NCBI GenBank assembly: GCA_029264655.1
Contig: JARHZY010000180.1
Location: 1 to 13,032 of the forward strand
Direction of reading: 5' to 3'
DNA from: Helicobacter sp.
GTDB taxonomy: Bacteria; Campylobacterota; Campylobacteria; Campylobacterales; Helicobacteraceae
Length of the DNA: 13,032 bases
Made by a program: the position numbers and the translations under genes. The notes below the pieces were generated by a model. The model ran no database searches. It saw nothing but the letters and a program-made list of their open reading frames with translations, and was not told the origin of the DNA. Positions 5,381 to 11,510 of this stretch are shown piece after piece; position 1 is the first letter of the stretch; the number at the start of each line of letters is the position of its first letter.

Positions 5381-6937
5381 TTAATGCAAAAAATGCCTTC
5401 TACCCGAAAAATATAATGCGATATTATGTTTATTTGCTTCTTGTATAACTTCATCATCGCGAATGCTTCCACCCGGTTCTATAATCGCACTTACTCCAAC
5501 ACTTGCAGCAAGTTCTATGCTATCTTTAAAAGGAAAGAATGCCTCACTTGCAAGTACGCAGCCTTGTAGTTCTAGCCCCATATCCTTTGCTTTTTTAATA
5601 GCCGCATGGCTTGCATCAACTCTACTTGTCATACCCATACCAATTCCAACAAGATAGCCTTGTTTCACATAGGTTACGCAATTTGACTTCGTGAGACTTG
5701 CAATCTTATAGGCAATCTCTAAATCAAGCATTTGGCTCTCTGTAGCATGCGTATTGCTTACACATTGAGAATCTTGCACTTCATTAGCTATAATAAAATC
5801 ACTATTTTGATAAACAAAACCACCTTCAATATGTTTAAAATCCCATATATCACGATGAAAATAAAGCCTTCTATTATGTGTCATATTATTATTGCAAGTA
5901 AAAATCTTAATACGTTTTTTATGTTGAAAGGCTTGCAAGGCTTCATCTGTTACATAGGCTGCAACAACTACTTCTATATAGCTTTTTAGGATTTCTTCTG
6001 CAAGCTCTAATGTTAGCACGCCATTAATAGCGACAACACCGCCATATGCACTTACACTATCGCATTGCAAGGCATAGCGGTATGATTCTATGAGATTATC
6101 TTTTAGGGCAAATCCACAAGGATTTCCATGCTTGACAATACACACACAATCTTTATCTCCAAAAGCACTTGCAATTTTTATTGCCGCATTCATATCTGTT
6201 AAGTTATTAAAACTTGCATTTCCTTTGAGATTTGTAAAATGTTTAGAGTAAAATTGCTCATATTCATAGAGTGCTCCTTTTTGGTGTGGATTCTCACCAT
6301 AATTTGTTTCCATAACCTTTTTGCCAACAATAAAGACTTCTTGTCCAAAGCCTTCATTAAATCTTCCATACATATAATTTGCTATCATACTATCATATTG
6401 AGCTGTGTGGCTAAAGGCTTTCATCATAAGGTTACGGCGAAATTGCAATGTGTTATTATTGTTTTGCAATGTTTGTATAATTGCAGGATAATCATTACAA
6501 TCAACCACCACCATAACATCTTTAAAATTTTTAGCCGCCGCACGTATCATACTTGGACCACCAATATCTATATTTTCAATGATTGTATCAAAATCATCAG
6601 TATGCTGTATTGTTGCCTTAAAGGGATAAAGATTAACGCATACAAGACAAATATCAAAAATTTGGTATTTCTGTGCCATTGTTATATCATCTAAATTATC
6701 TCTACGATGCAATATACCACCATGAATCTTTGGGTGCAGTGTTTTTACTCTGCCATCAAACATTTCTTCACTTTGTGTGTAATGGCTTACTTCCATAGCT
6801 AGTATCCCATTTGCTTGCAAGGTTTTAAGTGTGCCACCTGTGCTTAGAATCTTATAATCTAGTTTTATAAGCTCTTGGGCAAAAGATATAATTCCTTCTT
6901 TATCACTAACGCTTAAGAGTGCATATTTTTGTGTCAT
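5381..6937 (-). CDS. purH: bifunctional AICAR formyltransferase / IMP cyclohydrolase
   Basis: The 518-residue cytoplasmic enzyme does the last two steps of de novo IMP synthesis: formyl transfer from 10-formyltetrahydrofolate to AICAR, then ring closure to IMP. The N-terminal methylglyoxal-synthase-like cyclohydrolase domain (about 1-150) has LSVSDKEGI (7-15), STGGT (32-36), DGRVKTLHPKIHGGIL (61-76) and IDIGGPSMIRAAAKN (123-137). The transformylase domain has NYGENPHQ (212-219), the catalytic KHGNPCG (Lys269, His270), SRVDASHAA (438-446), ASEAFFPFKDS (463-473) and PGGSIRDDE (488-496), and ends SGRRHFLH. GMGMTSRV replaces the commoner GAGQMSRV; I recall this form from Campylobacter relatives. 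Length is normal for the family and no motif is broken. The start is supported by a GAAGGGAA ribosome site 6-13 bases upstream. Other pur genes are not nearby, so it is probably transcribed alone. Confidence 0.97.
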   Translation of the reverse strand: MTQKYALLSVSDKEGIISFAQELIKLDYKILSTGGTLKTLQANGILAMEVSHYTQSEEMFDGRVKTLHPKIHGGILHRRDNLDDITMAQKYQIFDICLVCVNLYPFKATIQHTDDFDTIIENIDIGGPSMIRAAAKNFKDVMVVVDCNDYPAIIQTLQNNNNTLQFRRNLMMKAFSHTAQYDSMIANYMYGRFNEGFGQEVFIVGKKVMETNYGENPHQKGALYEYEQFYSKHFTNLKGNASFNNLTDMNAAIKIASAFGDKDCVCIVKHGNPCGFALKDNLIESYRYALQCDSVSAYGGVVAINGVLTLELAEEILKSYIEVVVAAYVTDEALQAFQHKKRIKIFTCNNNMTHNRRLYFHRDIWDFKHIEGGFVYQNSDFIIANEVQDSQCVSNTHATESQMLDLEIAYKIASLTKSNCVTYVKQGYLVGIGMGMTSRVDASHAAIKKAKDMGLELQGCVLASEAFFPFKDSIELAASVGVSAIIEPGGSIRDDEVIQEANKHNIALYFSGRRHFLH

Positions 6938-7126
6938 TGTATTCCCTTCATCTAATCCATTTGAAAGTTAAAGTCATATTGTAGCCTATTCTCCATAAAG
7001 TTTTATAAACAATGGAATTTTATTGTATAGATAGTATAATATGTGCTTTATTTATTATAATTAATATTACATAGCGTGTTCTTTGTAAAATAAGCTATAT
7101 AATACATAAAAAAGTGAGTTTTTATT
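6938..7126 (-). other. intergenic region between ispH and purH
   Basis: The 189 bases hold the purH ribosome site (6943-6950 read on the minus strand) and a possible -10 hexamer TACAAT at 6983-6978. No G+C-rich terminator is visible for ispH; just past its stop there is only a weak A5/T5 hairpin around GTGAG near 7109-7123. No small gene is seen. Confidence 0.5.
6978..6983 (-). promoter_or_regulatory. possible -10 element of purH
   Basis: On the minus strand TACAAT occurs at 6983-6978, 41 bases before the purH start codon, giving a leader of about 33 bases. No PurR-like operator is recognised. AT-rich surroundings offer other hexamers, so this is tentative. Confidence 0.35.
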
Positions 7127-7966
7127 CTATAATGCTTTTATTTTGTTTTCAACATTTTTTATAACCCAATTTGGGGTGCTTGCCCCAGCACTAATGCCAC
7201 ACACTTTTTTCCCTAAAAACCATGTCGCTTCAATATCATTTTCATCTTCAACCAAATAGCTATCTTTACAATGATTCTGTGCAATATAAAAAAGCTGCTT
7301 TGTGTTTGATGAAGTTTTACCCCCTACAATAATCATAATATCTGCTTTTTGACTAAGTGTTCTTGTCGCTTCTTGATTTTCAAATGTTGCATTACATATT
7401 GTGTTAAAAACACGCACTTCCATTGTATTACTCACAAGATATTGCACAATTTGCAAAAAGTGCTCAATTTGTTTTGTTGTTTGTGAAACGATAGCAACTT
7501 TTTTTGGAATCTTTTTGATTTGTTGCAGTGATTCTAGATTACTAACAACAATAGGTGGTTTTACACTATAACTCATAACGCTACGCACTTCTGGATGATT
7601 GGAATCACCAAATATAACAATACCATAGCCCTCATTACTCATTTTTTCTACAATTTGTTGTGGTTTTGTAACAAAGGGGCAAGTAGCATCAGTAATTGTA
7701 ACGCCTTTTGTTTGCAATGCTTCCAAATTCTGCTTTGTAATACCATGTGTGCGGATAATAACACTTTTACTATCACCTAAACAATTAATATCCTCTTGTA
7801 CTCGCACACCAAAATTTTGTTGCAAACGATTAATTTCAAGTGGATTGTGTATCAGTGGTCCAAGTGTAAGCGTATTGGGGTTATTTTGTGCAATTTTTTC
7901 TGTAATTTTTATAGCCCTTTTCACACCAAAGCAAAAACCATATTTTTCTGCAAGTATTACTTCCAT
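7127..7966 (-). CDS. ispH: 4-hydroxy-3-methylbut-2-enyl diphosphate reductase
   Basis: The 279-residue product is the last enzyme of the non-mevalonate (MEP) isoprenoid pathway. It is a cytoplasmic iron-sulfur enzyme that reduces HMBPP to IPP and DMAPP. The three cluster cysteines are present: Cys12 in YGFCFGV, Cys96 in TDATCPFV and Cys191 in NTICNATF. Substrate-binding residues match the E. coli enzyme: His40 in PLIH, His73-Gly75 in RTHG, His124 and the proton-donor Glu126 in NHPEV, SQTT (161-164), SSN (219-221) and Ser263 in GASTP. Length is normal for compact bacterial IspH. The ATG at 7966 gives the canonical M-x-V-x-LAE-x-YGFCFGV start and is preceded by a GTAAGGT ribosome site. In H. 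pylori ispH sits near aroA and rpsA; neither is here. Confidence 0.97.
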   Translation of the reverse strand: MEVILAEKYGFCFGVKRAIKITEKIAQNNPNTLTLGPLIHNPLEINRLQQNFGVRVQEDINCLGDSKSVIIRTHGITKQNLEALQTKGVTITDATCPFVTKPQQIVEKMSNEGYGIVIFGDSNHPEVRSVMSYSVKPPIVVSNLESLQQIKKIPKKVAIVSQTTKQIEHFLQIVQYLVSNTMEVRVFNTICNATFENQEATRTLSQKADIMIIVGGKTSSNTKQLFYIAQNHCKDSYLVEDENDIEATWFLGKKVCGISAGASTPNWVIKNVENKIKAL

Positions 7967-8059
7967 AATTTACCTTACTTTCCTTACAATATTTAAAATA
8001 TGTAGTTTCATTCACTACTAATTTTATTTTTTCATATTTGTTTTGATAATTATGCAATC

Positions 8060-8068
8060 ATTATAGCA
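8060..8068 (-). promoter_or_regulatory. extended -10 promoter (TGCTATAAT) of ispH
   Basis: On the minus strand TGCTATAAT runs from 8068 to 8060, a perfect extended -10. Transcription would begin near 8053 and give a leader of about 85 bases before the ispH ATG. The same nine bases recur at 11334-11342 and 10849-10857. Confidence 0.6.
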
Positions 8069-8099
8069 CATATATTTTAAGATTTATAGAGATAAAATA

Positions 8100-8128
8100 A
8101 TAGTGGCAACATGTTAGCATGTTACTAT
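8100..8128. repeat. interrupted inverted repeat upstream of the ispH promoter
   Basis: AACATG (8108-8113) and CATGTT (8118-8123) form a perfect 6-bp stem with a 4-base loop. Flanking ATAGT (8100-8104) and ACTAT (8124-8128) extend it across a three-base GGC bulge. It lies 30-60 bases upstream of the ispH -10 and could be a regulator site. Confidence 0.4.
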
Positions 8129-8451
8129 GAAAATAGAAAAAATAATACCCCTATAATAAAAGCTCTTATATAGTAGAGTTATGGATTTAGATTATCCACA
8201 CTTCTATTCATATTGATTGTGAAAAAGTATTAGTAAATATTTTATTAAGATTTTGCAAGCAAATTCTTGCTCTTTAGGCAAAAATACATTGTTGTTTTTA
8301 AGTGAAATTATAAAGCTAAAGTAATGCTTGGTATATAATGAAGCATTATAAGTGCATGGCTTAAGTGTTTGGGTTTAAGAGTAAGCTTATTGTTTGGATT
8401 ATAAACACAAGCCTTTCAAGTTATCATAATTAAGTGAGATTGAATTGGGAA

Positions 8452-8490
8452 ATTCTTGCCTATAAGGCGTAAGAATGATTTAGCCTTATA
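8452..8490. terminator. two mutually exclusive hairpins downstream of the hydrolase gene
   Basis: ATTCTTGCC (8452-8460) pairs with GGC (8466-8468) and AAGAAT (8471-8476) across a 2-base bulge. TATAAGGC (8461-8468) pairs instead with GCCTTATA (8483-8490), an 8-bp perfect stem. They share the GGC, so only one can form at a time. The site is about 50-85 bases past the hydrolase stop codon and may be its transcription end, though no good T-run follows on the minus strand. Confidence 0.35.
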
Positions 8491-8536
8491 AGATTCTATT
8501 TACTTTTCATTGTGTTTTAATAAAGGACTTACATTT

Positions 8537-9631
8537 TTACTTGGCTTTTATCATATCGTGTAACCAAGTAAGTAGGTCATGTAATACTTCATGCTTATTT
8601 ATTTCTTGAAAAATTTCATGACGTGCTTCTGGATAAAGTTGCAATGTAACAACAAAACCGCAGCCTTGCAACTTTTGCGCAATTTTTTGCACTCCTTTGC
8701 CAAAGTCCCCACATGAATCACTTGCACCACTTATCATATAGATAGGTGGTTTTGGGAGTGTTTTTTGCATAAGTTTGCTTGTGGATGAGAGAGGTTCTTG
8801 TAGCCACAATATACCACGAAAAAGTCCTATAAAGCTTTCAAGTGAAAATATAAATTGGCATGCTTCATCAGCACGATAGGCACGGACATTATCCCAATCG
8901 CGACTAAGCCATGCAAATGCACCTGTGCTATGTTGTGCATTTAAATCTTCTTTTGCAAATGGCTTATTAAATCCACCAAAAGAAAGATTATTAATGAATT
9001 TTTTACCCTGTTCTTTTGCCCCAATAAATCGTAAAAATTGTGCCATCATAATGCCAACTCCAAGTAATGGATTGTATGCAGGTGAGCCTGATAAAATAAG
9101 CCCATGCAACATTTCTCCATATTTTTTGAGATAACCTCTTGAAAGCAAAGAACCCATACTATGCCCAAGCAAAATAAAACGATGGTTGGGAAATCTCGCA
9201 CAAATGATTTGTGTAAGAGTGTAAAGATCGTCTATGGCTTTTTGGAATCCATCTTGATGTATATCTGAAGCTGTGTTATTTTGTGTATTTGTTGTGCTGA
9301 TACCACCCATTTCTCCCCATGGATGCGATGAGTCGATACTTTTACCATGCCCCCTATGATCGCTGATTGCAACAATATAGCCATGCTGGGCAAGACAACT
9401 ACAAAGCCATTGATAACGTTCTTTATGCTCTACCATGCCATGTGCAATCTGTATAATTGTAGGTTGCGTTGTATATAAATTAGGATATGTGGGGTTTTGG
9501 TGTGTATCTTGTGTTGGCATATAAATATCATAATGTATAGCGAGATTATCGCTTTGTGAATAAAATTGTAAATTTTTTTCTACATGGATATTATAGTGTT
9601 GTGTTGGTGTGGTGGTATCATTTAATTGCAT
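8537..9631 (-). CDS. alpha/beta hydrolase, monoglyceride lipase / lysophospholipase-like (Hydrolase_4, S33 type)
   Basis: The 364-residue protein is a serine hydrolase of the alpha/beta fold; the likely substrates are monoacylglycerols or lysophospholipids. Visible marks are the oxyanion-hole motif HGMVEHKERY (64-73), SDHRGHGKS (90-98), the nucleophile elbow GHSMGS (156-161, Ser158), catalytic Asp305 in SGASDSCG and His338 in ARHEIF. Residues about 185-290 form the cap region between core strands. There is no signal peptide, so it is probably cytoplasmic. It is somewhat longer than typical family members because of a Thr/Gln/Asn-rich N-terminus (1-58) and an inserted NT-rich loop (112-122). 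The ATG at 9631 has TTGGAG 6-11 bases upstream. It diverges from the response-regulator gene across a 374-base gap. Annotations for such proteins include PldB-like lysophospholipase; I leave the symbol empty because the substrate cannot be told. Confidence 0.87.
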   Translation of the reverse strand: MQLNDTTTPTQHYNIHVEKNLQFYSQSDNLAIHYDIYMPTQDTHQNPTYPNLYTTQPTIIQIAHGMVEHKERYQWLCSCLAQHGYIVAISDHRGHGKSIDSSHPWGEMGGISTTNTQNNTASDIHQDGFQKAIDDLYTLTQIICARFPNHRFILLGHSMGSLLSRGYLKKYGEMLHGLILSGSPAYNPLLGVGIMMAQFLRFIGAKEQGKKFINNLSFGGFNKPFAKEDLNAQHSTGAFAWLSRDWDNVRAYRADEACQFIFSLESFIGLFRGILWLQEPLSSTSKLMQKTLPKPPIYMISGASDSCGDFGKGVQKIAQKLQGCGFVVTLQLYPEARHEIFQEINKHEVLHDLLTWLHDMIKAK

Positions 9632-9653
9632 AAATACTCCAATCTATCTAAAA

Positions 9654-9686
9654 TTTAATGAATATAATTGCTACATATTCATTAAA
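9654..9686. repeat. 12-bp perfect inverted repeat at the hydrolase promoter
   Basis: TTTAATGAATAT (9654-9665) and ATATTCATTAAA (9675-9686) form a perfect 12-bp dyad around a 9-base centre. On the minus strand the word TATATT (9666-9661), a possible -10, lies within one arm, and the hydrolase ATG is 23 bases away. The layout suits a repressor operator or a hairpin in the 5' leader just ahead of the ribosome site. Confidence 0.5.
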
Positions 9687-9930
9687 AAATGATACATTAA
9701 TTTTCTCAACAAAACGATAGATATTGTGTATTGCTTGATAAAATATTGATGAATGTAAAAATATAGATAATTTTATACAATAGATGCTTATGATAAATAT
9801 GGTAATTGATAACAATCATATGCATATTTTTAAATATATGATGGTTTATTTGCATAATTGTGTATTTTTTTATATTGTTATTATGCTGTTAGTATAAATT
9901 AAGGTGGTTTTTATAAAATATACTATACAA

Positions 9931-9936
9931 TATAAT
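9931..9936 (+). promoter_or_regulatory. possible -10 element (TATAAT) of the response-regulator gene
   Basis: TATAAT at 9931-9936 lies 69 bases before the ATG at 10006 and would give a leader of about 60 bases with AGAGGT as ribosome site. TATAAA at 9893-9898 is an alternative. The region is so AT-rich that the choice is uncertain. Confidence 0.4.
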
Positions 9937-10005
9937 ATTATACTTCTTGTAATTTTTAATTTATATAGGGATTGCAAGTATCAAATAGAGCAAAGAGGTA
10001 TTATT

Positions 10006-10686
10006 ATGTTGGAACTTTTGATGATTGAAGATGATGTTGAATTAGCTGAAGTGCTAAGTGATTATTTAAAGCAACATGATATTCATGTAACAAATTACGA
10101 TGAACCATACACAGGAATGTCTGCACTTGCAACAAAGCATTTTGATTTATTATTGCTTGATTTAACATTGCCAAATCTTGATGGCTTGGAAGTATGTAAA
10201 AAAGTTGCTAAGCAAAAAAATATCCCTATTATTATTTCATCAGCACGTAGCGATGTTAATGATAAAGTAAAAGCACTTGATAGTGGGGCAGATGACTATA
10301 TCCCAAAACCCTATGATCCAAAGGAACTTGTAGCACGCATTCAATCCTTATTGCGTCGCTATTCACAAAAGATGGCGGAGGAGAAAATAACTGATAAATC
10401 TGTTATTTTCTCGATTGATAGAGATACAAGGGAAGTATTTTTTAAAGATAAAAAACTTGAACTTACAAGGGCTGAATATGAGATTCTCACTTTATTGATT
10501 AGTAAAAAAGGGCATGTGTTTAGCCGTGAAGCAATCGCCATTGAATCAGAATCTATTAATCCAGAAAGCTCCAATAAAAGCATTGATGTTATTATTGGTC
10601 GTTTGCGTTCAAAGATAGAAGAAAACCCAAAAAACCCACAATATATTATTTCTGTACGCGGTGTTGGCTACAAACTTGAAGCATAA
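10006..10686 (+). CDS. arsR: OmpR-family response regulator, ArsR (acid-response) orthologue
   Basis: The 226-residue cytoplasmic regulator has a receiver domain (1-about 120) with acidic pocket Glu8/Asp9, phosphorylation site Asp52 in LLDLTLPNLDG, switch Ser79 in IIISSA, Tyr98 and Lys101 in DDYIPKPYDPKEL. A winged-helix DNA-binding domain (about 130-226) contains ELTRAEYEIL, SSNKSIDVIIGRLRSKIE and ISVRGVGYKLE. From memory it matches H. pylori ArsR (HP0166) along its whole length, including SARSDVNDKVKALDSGADDY and IAIESESINPESSNKSID. ArsR with its kinase ArsS controls urease and other acid-response genes, and unphosphorylated ArsR is essential in H. pylori. The ATG at 10006 is chosen because the receiver domain starts there and AGAGGT lies 8 bases upstream; a GTG at 9904 adds only unrelated residues. 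All phosphorylation residues are kept, yet no histidine kinase gene follows. Confidence 0.93.
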   Translation: MLELLMIEDDVELAEVLSDYLKQHDIHVTNYDEPYTGMSALATKHFDLLLLDLTLPNLDGLEVCKKVAKQKNIPIIISSARSDVNDKVKALDSGADDYIPKPYDPKELVARIQSLLRRYSQKMAEEKITDKSVIFSIDRDTREVFFKDKKLELTRAEYEILTLLISKKGHVFSREAIAIESESINPESSNKSIDVIIGRLRSKIEENPKNPQYIISVRGVGYKLEA

Positions 10687-10826
10687 TGTTATATTTGATG
10701 TTTAATATAAGTTTATGAGATATAAAAGCATAATAAAAGTAGTTTGCAAATTATATCCTACCCACCGCCTTTTTTTGCAAAAATATTCGCATTAATCTTC
10801 TATTCTTAATAGATACCATAGGTAAA

Positions 10827-10867
10827 AATATAATTTATTATAAGCTATTGCTATAATAAATTATATT
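10827..10867. repeat. 16-bp perfect inverted repeat with an embedded promoter-like word
   Basis: AATATAATTTATTATA (10827-10842) and TATAATAAATTATATT (10852-10867) are perfect reverse complements around a 9-base loop. The word TGCTATAAT (10849-10857), identical to an extended -10, spans the loop and the start of the right arm. It lies 140 bases after the regulator stop. It may be an operator over a promoter, an A/T hairpin terminator, or a small element remnant. Confidence 0.55.
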
Positions 10868-11072
10868 ACTTTAAAAGATAATCATATTTTTACTATTAGA
10901 TAAATATGCAATGTGTTGTTTGTGATAATTTTTATATGCAAGCAATACTTATAATGCTGTTATAAAATATTGCAATCTTAATAATAGTCTATTTAATTTG
11001 ATGTTATAAAGTCAATCTTTTACTAAATACTCAAAAATCAAATATAGATATTTTAGTGAAAATAAATAAGGT

Positions 11073-11119
11073 ATATTTTTTATTTTTTATAAATAAATTT
11101 CATAAGAAATAAAAAATAT
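11073..11119. repeat. 13-bp A/T-only inverted repeat
   Basis: ATATTTTTTATTT (11073-11085) pairs with AAATAAAAAATAT (11107-11119) across a 21-base loop. Both arms are A-tract DNA, which bends and melts easily. In such A/T-rich sequence chance is a fair explanation. Confidence 0.35.
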
Positions 11120-11333
11120 TTTGTTATTTTTTAGATTAAAATACACAATATAATAATTTTTTACTATAAAAGTTATTATATTAAATTTATATTATATTAT
11201 GAATATATAAAAAAATAATGAAAAATATAAGTAAAAAAATAAATCAATGTATTATTAAAATATATTTTATAGAATAATAAATAATATAAAATTATAAATA
11301 TAGTAATTTTTTCGCAACAAAGTCTAAATATAC

Positions 11334-11342
11334 TGCTATAAT
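11334..11342 (+). promoter_or_regulatory. extended -10 promoter (TGCTATAAT) of the chemoreceptor gene
   Basis: TGCTATAAT at 11334-11342 is a perfect extended -10 of the vegetative type. Transcription would start near 11349 and give a leader of about 160 bases. I see no flagellar sigma-28 or sigma-54 sequence closer to the gene. Confidence 0.5.
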
Positions 11343-11395
11343 TAAATCTTAATTTTATATTGGTTATAAAATCCTTTGAGTATGCGTGGTTATTA

Positions 11396-11432
11396 GTATG
11401 TCTATTGTGTATAAGTATGTAGATAGGCATAC
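11396..11432 (+). repeat. 10-bp hairpin in the chemoreceptor leader
   Basis: GTATGTCTAT (11396-11405) pairs with ATAGGCATAC (11423-11432) with one T-G wobble and a 17-base loop. It would lie about 45 bases into the predicted leader and 78 bases before the start codon. GTATG occurs repeatedly around it. Confidence 0.4.
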
Positions 11433-11510
11433 AGACTTTAATAAATACTTAGGCGTTTGTGGAATATAGAATTAATGTTTTTAAAGGCTTTATTATTTAG
11501 GAGAATTGTG

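Larger units (their letters stand above)
7967..8536. other. 570-base intergenic region with several hairpins
   Basis: This gap lies between ispH and the hydrolase gene, both on minus. It contains the ispH promoter (8060-8068), an interrupted inverted repeat at 8100-8128, a TTATCCACA word at 8192-8200, a short hairpin at 8255-8270, an 8-bp hairpin TAATGCTT/AAGCATTA at 8322-8348, and overlapping hairpins at 8452-8490. AAATTCTTGC occurs twice (8261-8270 and 8450-8459). I find no convincing reading frame. Confidence 0.6.
9632..10005. other. divergent intergenic region between the hydrolase and the response regulator
   Basis: The 374 bases separate two divergent genes. It holds a 12-bp inverted repeat at 9654-9686 next to the hydrolase start, a TGAT-AACA-ATCA inverted element near 9809-9820, a T7 run near 9865, and two -10-like words before the regulator gene (TATAAA 9893-9898 and TATAAT 9931-9936). 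No gene is seen. A GTG at 9904 is in frame with the regulator but would add 34 residues unlike any receiver domain. Confidence 0.5.
10687..11510. other. 824-base, extremely AT-rich non-coding region
   Basis: The stretch between the regulator and the chemoreceptor has no supported gene. A small G+C patch (CCTACCCACCGCC, about 10757-10769) followed by T7 lies about 70 bases after the regulator stop. Then come a 16-bp inverted repeat (10827-10867), a 13-bp A/T inverted repeat (11073-11085 with 11107-11119), a nearly pure A/T stretch (about 11040-11300), the chemoreceptor promoter (11334-11342) and a leader hairpin (11396-11432). No remnant of a histidine kinase could be read in any frame by eye. 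Confidence 0.6.

Noticed and set aside
6239..6694. A 151-codon plus-strand open frame opposite purH
   Set aside because: It lies wholly within the well-supported purH gene on the other strand and has low-complexity composition with no ribosome site; it is a shadow frame.
8008..8200. DnaA-box-like words TCATTCACT (8008-8016) and TTATCCACA (8192-8200) in an AT-rich gap, suggesting an origin
   Set aside because: Only two words 175 bases apart, no cluster, and no dnaA or other origin-linked gene nearby; single matches are expected by chance.
9809..9820. Possible Fur box (GATAACAATCAT) between the divergent genes
   Set aside because: Only half of a Fur-like site matches, and A/T-rich DNA gives such partial matches often.
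9904..10005. A 34-residue N-terminal extension of the response regulator from GTG 9904
   Set aside because: The extension is hydrophobic AT-rich noise, the receiver domain begins at the ATG at 10006, and AGAGGT precedes that ATG.
11197..11430. A 77-codon minus-strand frame in the AT-rich gap before the chemoreceptor
   Set aside because: Composition is Ile/Tyr/Phe/Asn as expected from random A/T sequence, there is no ribosome site, and it runs through the predicted promoter and leader hairpin.
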